Source: Desulfobacterales bacterium
Lineage (GTDB): Bacteria; Desulfobacterota; Desulfobacteria; Desulfobacterales; UBA2174_A
DNA: 31,036 nucleotides
Assembly (NCBI GenBank): GCA_025454075.1
Contig: JALOPD010000018.1
Location: 1-31,036, forward strand
Reading direction: 5' to 3'
The position numbers were made by a program, and so were the translations under genes. How positions within the stretch are numbered: the first letter of the stretch is position 1; every line of letters begins with the position of its first letter. The notes beneath the pieces are model-generated. The model had not been told where the DNA came from. It ran no database searches and worked only from the letters and a program-made list of their open reading frames with translations. This document shows positions 9,214 to 16,930 of this stretch, in pieces.

Positions 9214-9340
9214 AGAGCCGGCTCGGTTCGTTCCATAGCCGGGGCCTCACACAGGTGCTTTCGAGAGCGGATTTTCGGCATCTCATCGGTATGTTTTCGT
9301 CCGAAAATACCTCAAGATTGTTCGCATCCCGCCGATAATC

Positions 9341-9367
9341 CATCCAGAAGCGTTTATCATCCAGAAG
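9341..9367 (+). repeat. 10-bp direct repeat in the leader of the 9383 gene
   Basis: CATCCAGAAG occurs at 9341-9350 and again at 9358-9367, 17 nt apart. The second copy includes the start of the ribosome site (AGAAGGGAGA) of the gene at 9383. Just upstream, at about 9289-9312, GGTA-TG-TTTTCG is mirrored by CGAAAATACC, an imperfect palindrome with a 2-nt bulge. These may be regulatory or chance; no promoter is clear in 9214-9382. Confidence 0.35.
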
Positions 9368-9382
9368 GGAGACGAAGCCATC

Positions 9383-10417
9383 ATGGAAGGAATCCAAAGC
9401 TGCACGCCCGCCTGCCGGGGTGCAACGAATGCCATGCCCGTCCAAATCCAGGGGGAAGCCGCCCGATTGGCCTGCATGCGCGTCTGCGAGGATCAAAGCG
9501 CCGACATCAACATTTTCACCGCCGAGGGGGACACGATCAGCCTTTCCTCGGATTATCATTCCGAAACGACTCTGCTGACTTATGAACACCTCGCTTACAG
9601 TAATCCAGGCTGCGAAGCAGAGCAAGGCAGCCTCGTGGACCACAGCGAGGAGCGGAGCGTTTCGCTGTCCGTGATAGGCACATTGAGCGACCAGGAGATG
9701 GCCGACATACAGGCGCTCCTTGCCGGCCTCGGCGAGATGCTGAAGGCTTTTCTGACCGGCAATGACGAACGTGAGGGCGGTATCGATGAAACATCCGCCG
9801 ATCTCAACCGCTACGGTAGCCTTTCCGGGTTCGAGGCCGATTTCGAGTACAAGGCCAGCCTGCAGGTCCTGAGCTTCGAAGCCGGCCAGTTGGCGGTTTC
9901 AGCCGGCGGCTCGGCGATCCTGCCCGACAAAATGGCGGCGGCTCCGGCTCCGGCGCTGCCGCCGGTCGCTGCGGCCGCGCCCACGGGAGCGGCATCGCCG
10001 CAAACCGCTGCGCAGGCAGCCGTCGCCGCGGCATCCGCGCCGAGCCCGGTGGCTCCGCCGGCGGCCCCCGCTGCGGCGAATATGCCCAAACCGGCTGCGT
10101 TGGCGGACGAGCATGCCGCCGGGCTGATGGAGAAAAGGGTGAAGGATTCAGGTCTTCGGCCACGGCGCTTCATGAAGCTGCTCAAGAAATTCCTGCGAGG
10201 CCTGATGCAGGAGATGCGGGCGGACAATGCCATCGATGGCGAACAGGCCAAGCGCGGCGAAAGCATCCTGGAAAAATTCTTCGGCCGGCTCGAGCCGGCC
10301 ACTGCCGGTTCAGAGGTCAAGGCGGCGCGCGTGTCCATGAAGCAGCAGTGGGTGAGCTATCAATATGAGATGAAAGCCGAAGTGGAGACCCCACCCAGAG
10401 TGGAAGAGACCGTTTAG
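9383..10417 (+). CDS. Unrecognised cytoplasmic protein with Ala/Pro-rich linker
   Basis: 344 residues; I do not recognise a named family. The start is the ATG at 9383 behind AAGGGAGA. There is no signal peptide or membrane segment. Region 1 (about 35-165) alternates short beta strands (ADINIFTAEGDTISLS, RSVSLSVIGTLSDQE) with a helix (DIQALLAGLGEMLKAFL). Region 2 (about 185-240) is an Ala/Pro-rich, probably disordered linker. Region 3 (about 245-344) is basic and helical (RRFMKLLKKFLRGLMQEMR), ending in an acidic tail. Two Cys pairs sit near the N-terminus (SCTPAC, CMRVC). The gene is monocistronic, with a strong terminator 22 nt after the stop. The strand/helix pattern of region 1 suggests a conserved domain and the linker suggests a tether, but no function can be given. 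Confidence 0.8.
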   Translation: MEGIQSCTPACRGATNAMPVQIQGEAARLACMRVCEDQSADINIFTAEGDTISLSSDYHSETTLLTYEHLAYSNPGCEAEQGSLVDHSEERSVSLSVIGTLSDQEMADIQALLAGLGEMLKAFLTGNDEREGGIDETSADLNRYGSLSGFEADFEYKASLQVLSFEAGQLAVSAGGSAILPDKMAAAPAPALPPVAAAAPTGAASPQTAAQAAVAAASAPSPVAPPAAPAAANMPKPAALADEHAAGLMEKRVKDSGLRPRRFMKLLKKFLRGLMQEMRADNAIDGEQAKRGESILEKFFGRLEPATAGSEVKAARVSMKQQWVSYQYEMKAEVETPPRVEETV

Positions 10418-10439
10418 CGCTGTTGACGGCGATGTGCAG

Positions 10440-10474
10440 GGCTCCGGGCGACACTCCCCCGGAGCCTTTTTTTT
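10440..10474 (+). terminator. Rho-independent terminator after the 9383 gene
   Basis: A perfect 9-bp stem, GGCTCCGGG (10440-10448) with CCCGGAGCC (10458-10466), a 9-nt loop and a run of eight T (10467-10474). It ends the 9383 transcript and insulates selD. Confidence 0.93.
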
Positions 10475-10572
10475 ATAATGCTTAAGCTCCAGCCTACCGG
10501 GATAAGCCTCGCCTCTGTTTGATTGCATCGAAATTTTCTATCATTGGCTCTGAAATCAACGATAGATTTGAT

Positions 10573-10602
10573 TTGCCTTCCTTAGCGGTTCGTCGTTATA
10601 AA
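10573..10602 (+). promoter_or_regulatory. Probable selD promoter
   Basis: TTGCCT at 10573-10578 and TATAAA at 10597-10602, with an 18-nt spacer, in an AT-rich stretch that stands out from the GC-rich surroundings. An overlapping -35 option, TTGATT, is at 10568-10573. Transcription would start near 10610, just before the leader hairpin at 10619. Confidence 0.5.
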
Positions 10603-10618
10603 TATGCAAATAAAATGA

Positions 10619-10656
10619 CACGCGGCACCTGCCTTTTTCCCGGCAGGCGGCGCGTG
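10619..10656 (+). promoter_or_regulatory. Long leader hairpin upstream of selD
   Basis: CACGCG (10619-10624) pairs with CGCGTG (10651-10656), and CCTGCC (10628-10633) pairs with GGCAGG (10642-10647); the three bases between on each side allow one more G-C pair. The 8-nt loop is T/C-rich. No T-run follows, so it is not a classical terminator. It ends just upstream of the selD ribosome site (AAAGGA at 10662-10667) and could act on translation or mRNA stability. Confidence 0.5.
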
Positions 10657-10675
10657 CGCCTAAAGGAAACCGACC

Positions 10676-11725
10676 ATGTTCTTCATGAAGAAGAAAACCC
10701 TGATGGGGATGTCGCGGACCTGCGGGTGAGCGGCCAAAATCGGTCCGACGGATCTGTCGGACGCGCTCAAAGGGCTTCTCATCCCCAAGGACCCGGACCT
10801 GCTCGTCGGGTTCGAAACCAGCGACGACGCGGCGGTGTACCGCCTTTCTCCGGAGGCGGCCGTGATCAGCACGGTGGATTTCATCACGCCGCCGGTGGAC
10901 GACCCGTACTGGTTCGGCCAAATAGCGGCCGCCAATTCGCTCTCGGACGTCTACGCCATGGGCGGCACCCCCATCATGGCCTTGAACCTCGTGATGTTCC
11001 CATCCAAGGCGCTGGACCTCTCGCTGCTCAAAGAGATCCTGCGAGGGGGCAACGACAAGGTCGTCGAGGCCGGAGCCTGCATGGCTGGCGGGCACTCGGT
11101 GGACGACAACGAACCCAAGTACGGCCTGGCCGTGACGGGCGTCGTGCACCCCGGCCGCATCTGGACCAACGCCGGGGCGCGGGCCGGGGATGCCCTCGTT
11201 CTCACCAAGCCGCTCGGGACCGGCGTCCTCTTCAACGCCAACCGCTCCGGGAAGCTGCCCTATCGTGAGCTGGAGGCCGTTCTGCCGGTGGTCGCGGCCC
11301 TGAACGCCAAGGCGCGCGGAACGGCGCTGGGGTTTCCGGTCAACGCCTGCACCGACATCACGGGCTTCGGGATCATGGGGCACGGCGTGGAGATGGCGCG
11401 GGGGGCCGGCGTGCGCATCGAGCTTGACTACCGGAGTCTTCCCCTGCACCCGAACGCCGTCGAGATGTACCGCCGGGGGGAAACCACCGGAAGCAACAAA
11501 GCCAACCGGAAAGCGGTGGAGGGTTTCTGGGATGCGAAGCGGAAGCTGGCCGAAGCGGAGGAAGAACTGCTGTTCGACCCCCAGACCTCCGGCGGGCTGC
11601 TGTTCTCCCTGGCGGAGGCCGAGGCCGACAAAATGGTCCGGGCGCTCAAATCTTCCGGCGTCGCGGCCGCCGCGCGCATCGGCCGGGTGGTTACATCCGA
11701 TCGCCCGGGGGTGAGCGTCGGCTGA
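10676..11725 (+). CDS. selD: Selenophosphate synthetase, selenocysteine-containing (UGA at 10727-10729 read as Sec)
   Basis: 349 residues when the in-frame UGA is read as selenocysteine at position 18. The ATG at 10676 lies 8 nt after AAAGGA. The N-terminus reads MSRTCG-U-AAKIGPTDL, the family's active-site signature in which the position after CG is Cys or Sec. The rest is standard SelD: TSDDAAVY, VDDPYWFGQIAAANSLSDVYAMGG, AGGHSVDD, ACTDITGFGIMGHG and FDPQTSGGLL. The enzyme makes monoselenophosphate from selenide and ATP, the selenium donor for Sec-tRNA and selenouridine. Length is usual (about 345-350). A SECIS-like hairpin starts at the UGA. A gene finder that treats UGA as stop would begin at an internal GTG (10835) and lose the ATP-site region and active site. 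No selA, selB or selC is in the window. Confidence 0.95.
10727..10769 (+). promoter_or_regulatory. Bacterial SECIS-like element in selD
   Basis: Directly after the UGA, GTCCGAC (10743-10749) and GTCGGAC (10756-10762) form a perfect 7-bp stem with the loop GGATCT. The UGA itself can join a lower stem, TGAGCG (10727-10732) with CGCTCA (10764-10769). A stem-loop starting 13 nt after the UGA with a G-and-U-containing loop is the layout of SelB-binding bacterial SECIS elements such as that of E. coli fdhF. Confidence 0.82.
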
Positions 11726-11757
11726 GAAAACCGGATTCGCGTAGATATGGAAAGATT

Positions 11758-11779
11758 GCGCGGGAGTTCAGCCCCGCGC
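11758..11779. terminator. GC hairpin at the convergent selD/aminotransferase junction
   Basis: GCGCGGG (11758-11764) pairs with CCCGCGC (11773-11779) over an 8-nt loop that contains the aminotransferase stop codon. There is no proper T-run on either strand, so it is at best a weak bidirectional terminator or an mRNA 3'-end stabiliser. Confidence 0.4.
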
Positions 11780-12943
11780 CTTCTGCAGCGCCCGTTGGAA
11801 CCCCTCCTGGGAGCCGCTGATCGTCGTCTCCGGGACGGCATAGGAGATCCGGAAATACCCCGGCGTGCCGAAAGCGCGGCCGGGGCTGACGAGGATGCGT
11901 TCGGTTTTGAGGATTTCCGTGAAGCGGACGTCGTCCGCCATGGGGCTTTTCGGGAACAGGTAAAAAGCCCCCTCGGGCACAGTGAACTCGTAGCCGGTGT
12001 TTCGGAGGATGTCGCAGATCAAATCCCGGCGGCGTCGGTACAGGGAAACATCCACCCCGGCGCCCTCGGCCTTTACGGCGGCCTGCTGAAACAGGCTGGG
12101 CGCGTTGACGACGAGCATGGAGTTGACGGCCGCGGCGGCGGCAAGGATCTGCCCGGCGTCGTCGGCCGCGGGGTGGACGGCGAGGTAGCCGATCCGTTCG
12201 CCCGCAAGGCTCAGCTCCTTGGAGTAGGAGTTGACCACGATGCTGTGGGGGTAGGACGCGAACACCGAAGGCACGGCGGCGCCGTAGGTGATGAGGCGGT
12301 AGGGTTCATCCGACACCAGGTAGATCCGTCTGCCGAAGCGGGCGCTGGCCTCCTGAAGGGTCCGGCCCAGCGCCACGAGCTCGGCTTCCGCATAGACGGC
12401 CCCGCTGGGGTTGTTCGGCGAGTTGATGAGGACCACGCGGGTCTTGGGTGTGATGGCGGCGGCCATGGCCGCGACGTCCAGGTGGAAGCGGGCGTCGGTC
12501 GGCACCGCCACCAGCCCGGCATCCGCGAGAAACGCGTAGTTCTCGTAGCCCAGAAAATACGGGGCAGGGGTCAGCAGCTCCTCGCCGGGGTTCACCAGCG
12601 CCCGCAGGATGTCGTTCAGCGCACCCGAAGCGCCCACGGTCATGAGGATCAGGTCCGGGGGAACCTCGATCCCGTGCTCGCTGCGGAAGCGGCGCGCCAG
12701 GGCCTCGCGCACCTGGAGATGCCCGGTCACCGGAGCATACCCGTGGTTGAGGGCGGGCGAGGCCACCAGCTCCCGCAGGGCTTTGCGGAAGCGGTCGGGG
12801 GGCGGGACGTCGGGGTTCCCGAGCGAGAAGTCGTAAACGTTGTCCGCGCCGAACTCGGCCTTGAGCCGGCGGCCCTCCTCGAACATGTCCTTGATGACCG
12901 CGAACGCGGCAACGCGCGGGACCATTCTGTCGGCGATCGGCAT
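11768..12943 (-). CDS. Class I/II pyridoxal-phosphate aminotransferase (AspC-like fold)
   Basis: 391 residues from the ATG at 12943, chosen because GGAGG lies 6 nt upstream; a longer frame begins 52 codons earlier but covers the promoter. Fold type I landmarks are in order: NVYDFSLGNPDVPPP, NHGYAPVTGHLQVREAL, MTVGASGALNDILRA, INSPNNPSGAVY, SDEPYRLITYG, then NSYSKELSLAGERIGY, whose Lys should bind PLP, and FRISYAVPETTI with the carboxylate-binding Arg. Substrate cannot be read from sequence; aspartate, aromatic or alanine/valine-type activity are all possible. It is transcribed alone from a promoter at 13017-13045 and converges on selD. Confidence 0.9.
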   Translation of the reverse strand: MPIADRMVPRVAAFAVIKDMFEEGRRLKAEFGADNVYDFSLGNPDVPPPDRFRKALRELVASPALNHGYAPVTGHLQVREALARRFRSEHGIEVPPDLILMTVGASGALNDILRALVNPGEELLTPAPYFLGYENYAFLADAGLVAVPTDARFHLDVAAMAAAITPKTRVVLINSPNNPSGAVYAEAELVALGRTLQEASARFGRRIYLVSDEPYRLITYGAAVPSVFASYPHSIVVNSYSKELSLAGERIGYLAVHPAADDAGQILAAAAAVNSMLVVNAPSLFQQAAVKAEGAGVDVSLYRRRRDLICDILRNTGYEFTVPEGAFYLFPKSPMADDVRFTEILKTERILVSPGRAFGTPGYFRISYAVPETTISGSQEGFQRALQKARG

Positions 12944-13016
12944 GGCGCTCCTCCATCCCCCGGTGCGGGAAATCGTATGGTCGGGTTGAGTCCTGTCACA
13001 GCTCAAAGCGGCTGCA

Positions 13017-13045
13017 ACTATAGGGTGTTCCTTCGAGAGGGTCAA
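13017..13045 (-). promoter_or_regulatory. Sigma-70-type promoter for the aminotransferase
   Basis: On the minus strand, TTGACC (13045-13040) and TATAGT (13022-13017) with a 17-nt spacer, giving a leader of about 65 nt before the ATG at 12943. The same bases hold the ribosome-site region of the divergent phosphoesterase gene, whose ATG is at 13051, so the two genes are packed head to head. Confidence 0.62.
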
Positions 13046-13050
13046 GGCGT

Positions 13051-13887
13051 ATGCTCCCTGTCTTAAGACGATTTTTTCAACTGGTTTTGCTGGTCTCATC
13101 GCTCGCCGCGCTCGCGTGCGTTCAGCACGGTGCAGGGGCCCAGGGCGTGGGTGCCGACCGCGGCGCGGGGGACGGGTTTTTCTTCGTCCAGGTCACCGAC
13201 ACGCACCTCGGGGACCGGGATCACCTGGCGCGCACCCGCCGGCTGGTGGATCAGATCAACGCGCTGCCTTATGAGATCGCCTGCGTGGTGCACACGGGGG
13301 ACATTTTCGCCGACAACATTGCCGATGCGGCCGTTCGCGAGGAGGGACTCGGCGTGCTCAAGCGCCTCAAAGCCCCGCTGCACCTGCTGCCGGGCAACCA
13401 CGACATCCTCGAGGGCCGCCTCGAGGAGACCCTTCGGATCTACACCCGGGAGGTCGGGCCGCTGATCCACCGAGCCGAATACCGGGGGGTGGTCTTCGTC
13501 TTCGCCTACACCGAACCGGCCGCCGGAGGATTCAGCGTCACGGGTTACGAGCCACTGAAGGCCATGGAAGCGGCCTTCGTGCAGGCGGCAGGCAAGCCCC
13601 TCATCCTCTTTCACCACCGGCCGGCGGTGGACGACTACTACGAGTTCGGCCTGCACCCCGGCTGGGGCTCAAACGCCCGTTCCGCGCTGGAGGCGCTCCT
13701 GCGCGCGCACCGGGTGCAGGCCGTCGTCACCGGCCATTTCCACCGGGACGAGCTGCACTGGGCGGACGACATTCCCGTTTTTGCAGCGCCGCCGGTGGCC
13801 GGCTACTGGGGCCGTCAGGCCTCCTTCCGGCTGTACGAATACCGTGACGGCCGCCTGGGATACCGGACGGTCTATCTGCAGGAGTGA
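13051..13887 (+). CDS. Exported calcineurin-like metallophosphoesterase
   Basis: 278 residues with an N-terminal signal sequence (RRFFQLVLLVSSLAALAC). The Cys23 context ALA-C is a poor lipobox, so plain Sec export or lipoprotein anchoring are both possible. The metallophosphoesterase motifs are complete: DTH (Asp50, His52), HTGDIFADN, LPGNHD, FHHRP and GHFHRDE, which together bind two metal ions. The family hydrolyses phosphomonoesters, phosphodiesters or nucleotides; the substrate is not evident here. A periplasmic location would fit phosphate scavenging, but nothing next to it supports that. It starts just inside the divergent aminotransferase promoter and is followed by a 80-nt gap before the aldehyde oxidoreductase. 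Confidence 0.88.
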   Translation: MLPVLRRFFQLVLLVSSLAALACVQHGAGAQGVGADRGAGDGFFFVQVTDTHLGDRDHLARTRRLVDQINALPYEIACVVHTGDIFADNIADAAVREEGLGVLKRLKAPLHLLPGNHDILEGRLEETLRIYTREVGPLIHRAEYRGVVFVFAYTEPAAGGFSVTGYEPLKAMEAAFVQAAGKPLILFHHRPAVDDYYEFGLHPGWGSNARSALEALLRAHRVQAVVTGHFHRDELHWADDIPVFAAPPVAGYWGRQASFRLYEYRDGRLGYRTVYLQE

Positions 13888-13898
13888 TCACCCTGCTA

Positions 13899-13927
13899 TT
13901 GACAGGCTGCCGAGCCGCGGATATCTC
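13899..13927 (+). promoter_or_regulatory. Possible promoter for the aldehyde oxidoreductase unit
   Basis: A perfect TTGACA at 13899-13904 is followed after 17 nt by a poor -10, TATCTC (13922-13927). The good -35 in an 80-nt intergenic gap makes a promoter plausible, but the -10 matches only at its first three bases. Confidence 0.35.
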
Positions 13928-13967
13928 TATTGCATAATTCATTCGCCGCACACGGGAGGAGCAAGAG

Positions 13968-15899
13968 ATGCCTTTCGGATACACCGGTAAAATCCTGCAC
14001 GTGGACCTGACCCATCGAAAAATCGAAACCGAGGAGCCGGGGGAAGTGTTCTACCGCAGCTACCTGGGAGGCAGGGGCATCGGCTACCATTATCTGATGC
14101 GCGACATGCCGGCGCGCGCGGATGCCCTGTCGCCGGAAAACGTCTTCACGCTCGCCACGGGCGTCATGACCGGGGTGCCGATCGCCGCCTCCTGCCGGTT
14201 TGCCGCCGTGGGCAAGTCCCCGCTCACGGGGACCGCCGGCGAGTCCGAGGCCGCGGGGTTCTTCGGGCCCGAACTCAAGAAGGCGGGGTTCGACGCCGTC
14301 GTCTTCCGCGGGCGATCGGAAGCGCCGGTCTACCTCTGGGTGACCGAGGGCCGGGCGGAGATCCGGGATGCGCGCGCCATGGCCGAACAGGGCTCCCGCG
14401 AGGTCGAGGACGCCATCCGCAGCGAGCTGGGCAGCGACAAGATCCGTGTCGCCCAGACCGGCCTGGCCGGGATGAAGCGGGTGCGGTTTGCGAACATCAC
14501 CAACAACCTCGGCCACTTCAACGGCAGAAACGGGTTCGGCGCCGTCATGGGCTCCAAGAACCTGAGAGCGGTCGCGGCGCTGGGGGCCGGCGAGCTGGAG
14601 CTCCACGACCCCGACTTTCTGCGCAAGACCGCCACCGACTACGCCAAGACCTTTCGCAAAAGCCCGGCCGGCGATGCCCTCTACACCTACGGCACGACCG
14701 TTTTCCCGGAGCCGCTGTCGGCCGCCGGCGGCCTGCCCGTCAACAACTTCCGCGGCAGCGCGCTGGCGGACGCCTCCATCATCGGCGGCGACCGCTACAA
14801 CACCCTTCTGCTCAAGAAGCGCAAGGGGTGCCACGCCTGCCCGATCATGTGCAAACGGGTCATCGCCCTCGACGACCCGGTCTACGGCGTGGATTCGCGC
14901 TACGGCGGGCCGGAGTACGAAACCATCGCGGCGCTGGGGAGCAACCTCAACATCCTCGATTTGAAGGCGGTCGCTAAGGGCAACGAGATCTGCGATCGCT
15001 ACTGCATGGACACCATTTCGGCGGGCATGACCATCGCCTTCGCCTGCGAATGCTTCGAGAAGGGGGTCATCTCGGCCGCGGACACCGGCGGCCTCGAGCT
15101 GAGATTCGGGGACCCCCTGCTGATGCTGAAGCTGCTTGAAATGACGGCGCGGCGGGAAGGCTTCGGCGACCTGCTGGCCGAAGGCTCGGCCCGGCTGGCG
15201 TCCCGGTGGGGGGTCGCCGGCGCGGATTATTGCCTGTGCGTCAAGGGCCAGGAGCTGGCGCTGCACGACCCCCGGATCAAGGTCGGGGTGGGCATGAGCT
15301 ATGCCCTGTGCACCTACGGGGCCGACCACATGAACACGCCGCACGACCCGTCCTTCGTGGATCCCAATTCCTTTGCGTTCAAATCGGTAAACGCCCTCGG
15401 GATCTACCGGGCCATGCCCGCCACCCAGCTCAGCAACGACAAGGTGCGCAGTTTCGTGATCCTCGAGAATTTCTGGAGGATGCTGGACTCCCTCGGACTG
15501 TGCGTCTTCGGCTTCGCCCCGCGCGGCGTGATGCCGCTCGAAACCATGGTCGCCAGCATCAAGGCGGCCACCGGGTGGGAAGTGAGCCTGCACGACCTGA
15601 TGGCGTCGGCCGAGCGCTCCTCGATGCTGGCGCGCGCCTTCAACAGCCGCGAGGGGTTTTCCATCAAGGACGACCGCCTGCCGGGCCGCCTGTTCGACCC
15701 GAAGCCGAACGGCCCGAACGCCGGCACGCGCATATTTTCCGAGGAAGAGTTCAACGCCGCCCTCGAAAAATACTACGCCGTCATCGGCTGCGACCCGGAG
15801 ACCGGCCGGCCGTCGAAGGGAAAGCTGCTGGAGATGAACCTGGAGTGGGTGGAAGAACTGCTGGCGTCCCGGGGGATAGATCCGAGGACGGAGGTCTGA
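13968..15899 (+). CDS. aor: Aldehyde:ferredoxin oxidoreductase (tungstopterin family)
   Basis: 643 residues from the ATG at 13968 behind GGGAGGAG. The N-terminal AOR domain begins GYTGKILHVDLTHRKIE and includes YLGGRGIGYHYL and GRNGFGAVMGSKNLRA, typical pterin-cofactor contacts. The 4Fe-4S ligands are visible: Cys288, Cys291 and Cys295 in CHACPIMC, and Cys512 in SLGLC. KGQELALHDPR and the acidic stretch GPEYETIAALG are further family marks. The enzyme oxidises aldehydes to acids with ferredoxin in anaerobes, using a tungsten (or molybdenum) bis-pterin. Length is about 30-40 residues above the archaeal enzymes, as usual for bacterial ones. The next gene starts 10 nt downstream, so it leads an operon with yvcK, DUF362 and hydrolase genes. 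The aldehyde substrate is not evident. Confidence 0.95.
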   Translation: MPFGYTGKILHVDLTHRKIETEEPGEVFYRSYLGGRGIGYHYLMRDMPARADALSPENVFTLATGVMTGVPIAASCRFAAVGKSPLTGTAGESEAAGFFGPELKKAGFDAVVFRGRSEAPVYLWVTEGRAEIRDARAMAEQGSREVEDAIRSELGSDKIRVAQTGLAGMKRVRFANITNNLGHFNGRNGFGAVMGSKNLRAVAALGAGELELHDPDFLRKTATDYAKTFRKSPAGDALYTYGTTVFPEPLSAAGGLPVNNFRGSALADASIIGGDRYNTLLLKKRKGCHACPIMCKRVIALDDPVYGVDSRYGGPEYETIAALGSNLNILDLKAVAKGNEICDRYCMDTISAGMTIAFACECFEKGVISAADTGGLELRFGDPLLMLKLLEMTARREGFGDLLAEGSARLASRWGVAGADYCLCVKGQELALHDPRIKVGVGMSYALCTYGADHMNTPHDPSFVDPNSFAFKSVNALGIYRAMPATQLSNDKVRSFVILENFWRMLDSLGLCVFGFAPRGVMPLETMVASIKAATGWEVSLHDLMASAERSSMLARAFNSREGFSIKDDRLPGRLFDPKPNGPNAGTRIFSEEEFNAALEKYYAVIGCDPETGRPSKGKLLEMNLEWVEELLASRGIDPRTEV

Positions 15900-15909
15900 T
15901 CTGAAGATC

Positions 15910-16914
15910 ATGTCGAATGAGCCCACCAAACTCCTGACTCTCGGCGGCGGCAGCGGCCAGTTCGCGCTGCTGTCGGGGTTGAGGGACCTGCCGGACATCG
16001 ACATCACGGCGGTCGTGTCGATGGTCGACAGCGGCGGCTCCACCGGGCGGCTGCGGGACGAGTTCGGGATCCTCCCGCCCGGCGACATCCTCAAGTGCAT
16101 CGTGGCGTTGTCGCCGCATCGCGAAGTGGCCCGCATCCTGCTGTTGAAGCGCTTTATCGAAGACCGCCGCCTCAAAGGCCACAACGCGGGCAACATGCTG
16201 CTGACCATGCTCTCGCGCTATGCCGGGGACTTCCCGGCCGGGGTTCAGGCCCTGGCGGAGATCCTGGACGTGCGGGGCCGGATTCTGCCGGTGACCATCG
16301 ACCAGGCGACCTTGGTGGCCGAGCTGACGGACGGCACGCGCATCTTCGGCGAGAAGGCCATCGATGTGCCGCGCGGCACGCAGCGCGAGAAAATCCGGGA
16401 CGTGTTCCTGGTCCCCCATCACAACGAATCCATATCGGTCTACCCGCCGGTGATCGACGCCGCCTGGTGGGCGGACTACATCGTCATCGGGCCCGGGGAC
16501 CTTTTCACCAGCATCATCCCGGGGCTGATCGTGCCCGGGGTCGTCGAGGCGTTCAGAAAGTCCCGGGGCCGGCTGCTGTTCGTGATGAACATCATGACCA
16601 AGTTCGGCGAGACCCATAATTTCACGGGCTGGGATTTCGTCGCCCGCCTGGAAGAGGTTTTCGGGCGCGAAGTGGACGGAGTGCTCTACAACTCCTCAAG
16701 GCCGGATGCCGACATCCTGGCGCAATACCGGAACCAGAAATCCGAATTCGTGGAAATCAACCCGGAGGAAGCCTGCTGGGGAAAGCGCCGGGTATTCAGC
16801 GGCGACATTTTGGAAACCTCGGGCGGCATCGTGCGCCACGATCCGCGCAAGCTGGCGGCCATGATCCAGCGTATCATCAATGAAAACCGCCCCACGGCAT
16901 CGCCCAACCCATGA
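15910..16914 (+). CDS. yvcK: YvcK/CofD-like protein
   Basis: 334 residues, starting 10 nt after the aldehyde oxidoreductase stop; no strong ribosome site, so coupled translation is likely. The Rossmann-like start LLTLGGGSGQFALL, the signature VDSGGSTGRLRDEFG followed by LPPGDILKC, GHNAGNMLLT and VIGPGDLFTSIIPGL match the family that joins YvcK (a UDP-sugar-binding growth/gluconeogenesis factor) and CofD (2-phospho-L-lactate transferase of F420 synthesis). The sequence resembles YvcK more than CofD, but position 20-30 variants such as VSMVDSGGSTG are not standard and the biochemical role is open. Its placement behind an aldehyde oxidoreductase is an unusual context. I cannot see a second F420 gene here. 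Confidence 0.85.
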   Translation: MSNEPTKLLTLGGGSGQFALLSGLRDLPDIDITAVVSMVDSGGSTGRLRDEFGILPPGDILKCIVALSPHREVARILLLKRFIEDRRLKGHNAGNMLLTMLSRYAGDFPAGVQALAEILDVRGRILPVTIDQATLVAELTDGTRIFGEKAIDVPRGTQREKIRDVFLVPHHNESISVYPPVIDAAWWADYIVIGPGDLFTSIIPGLIVPGVVEAFRKSRGRLLFVMNIMTKFGETHNFTGWDFVARLEEVFGREVDGVLYNSSRPDADILAQYRNQKSEFVEINPEEACWGKRRVFSGDILETSGGIVRHDPRKLAAMIQRIINENRPTASPNP

Positions 16915-16930
16915 TCTTCAAGGTTCCGAC

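Noticed and set aside
9219..9250. Terminator after the Mrp gene from the CCGGCT/AGCCGG arms
   Set aside because: Only six pairs with a 13-nt loop and no T-run; too weak to call.
10519..11268. Plus-strand frame that covers the selD leader and start in another phase
   Set aside because: It has no family features and overlaps the hairpin, UGA region and selD; the selD frame carries all the conserved motifs.
12944..13099. N-terminal extension of the aminotransferase
   Set aside because: It covers the promoter at 13017-13045 and the opposite gene's start; GGAGG immediately before 12943 supports the shorter protein.
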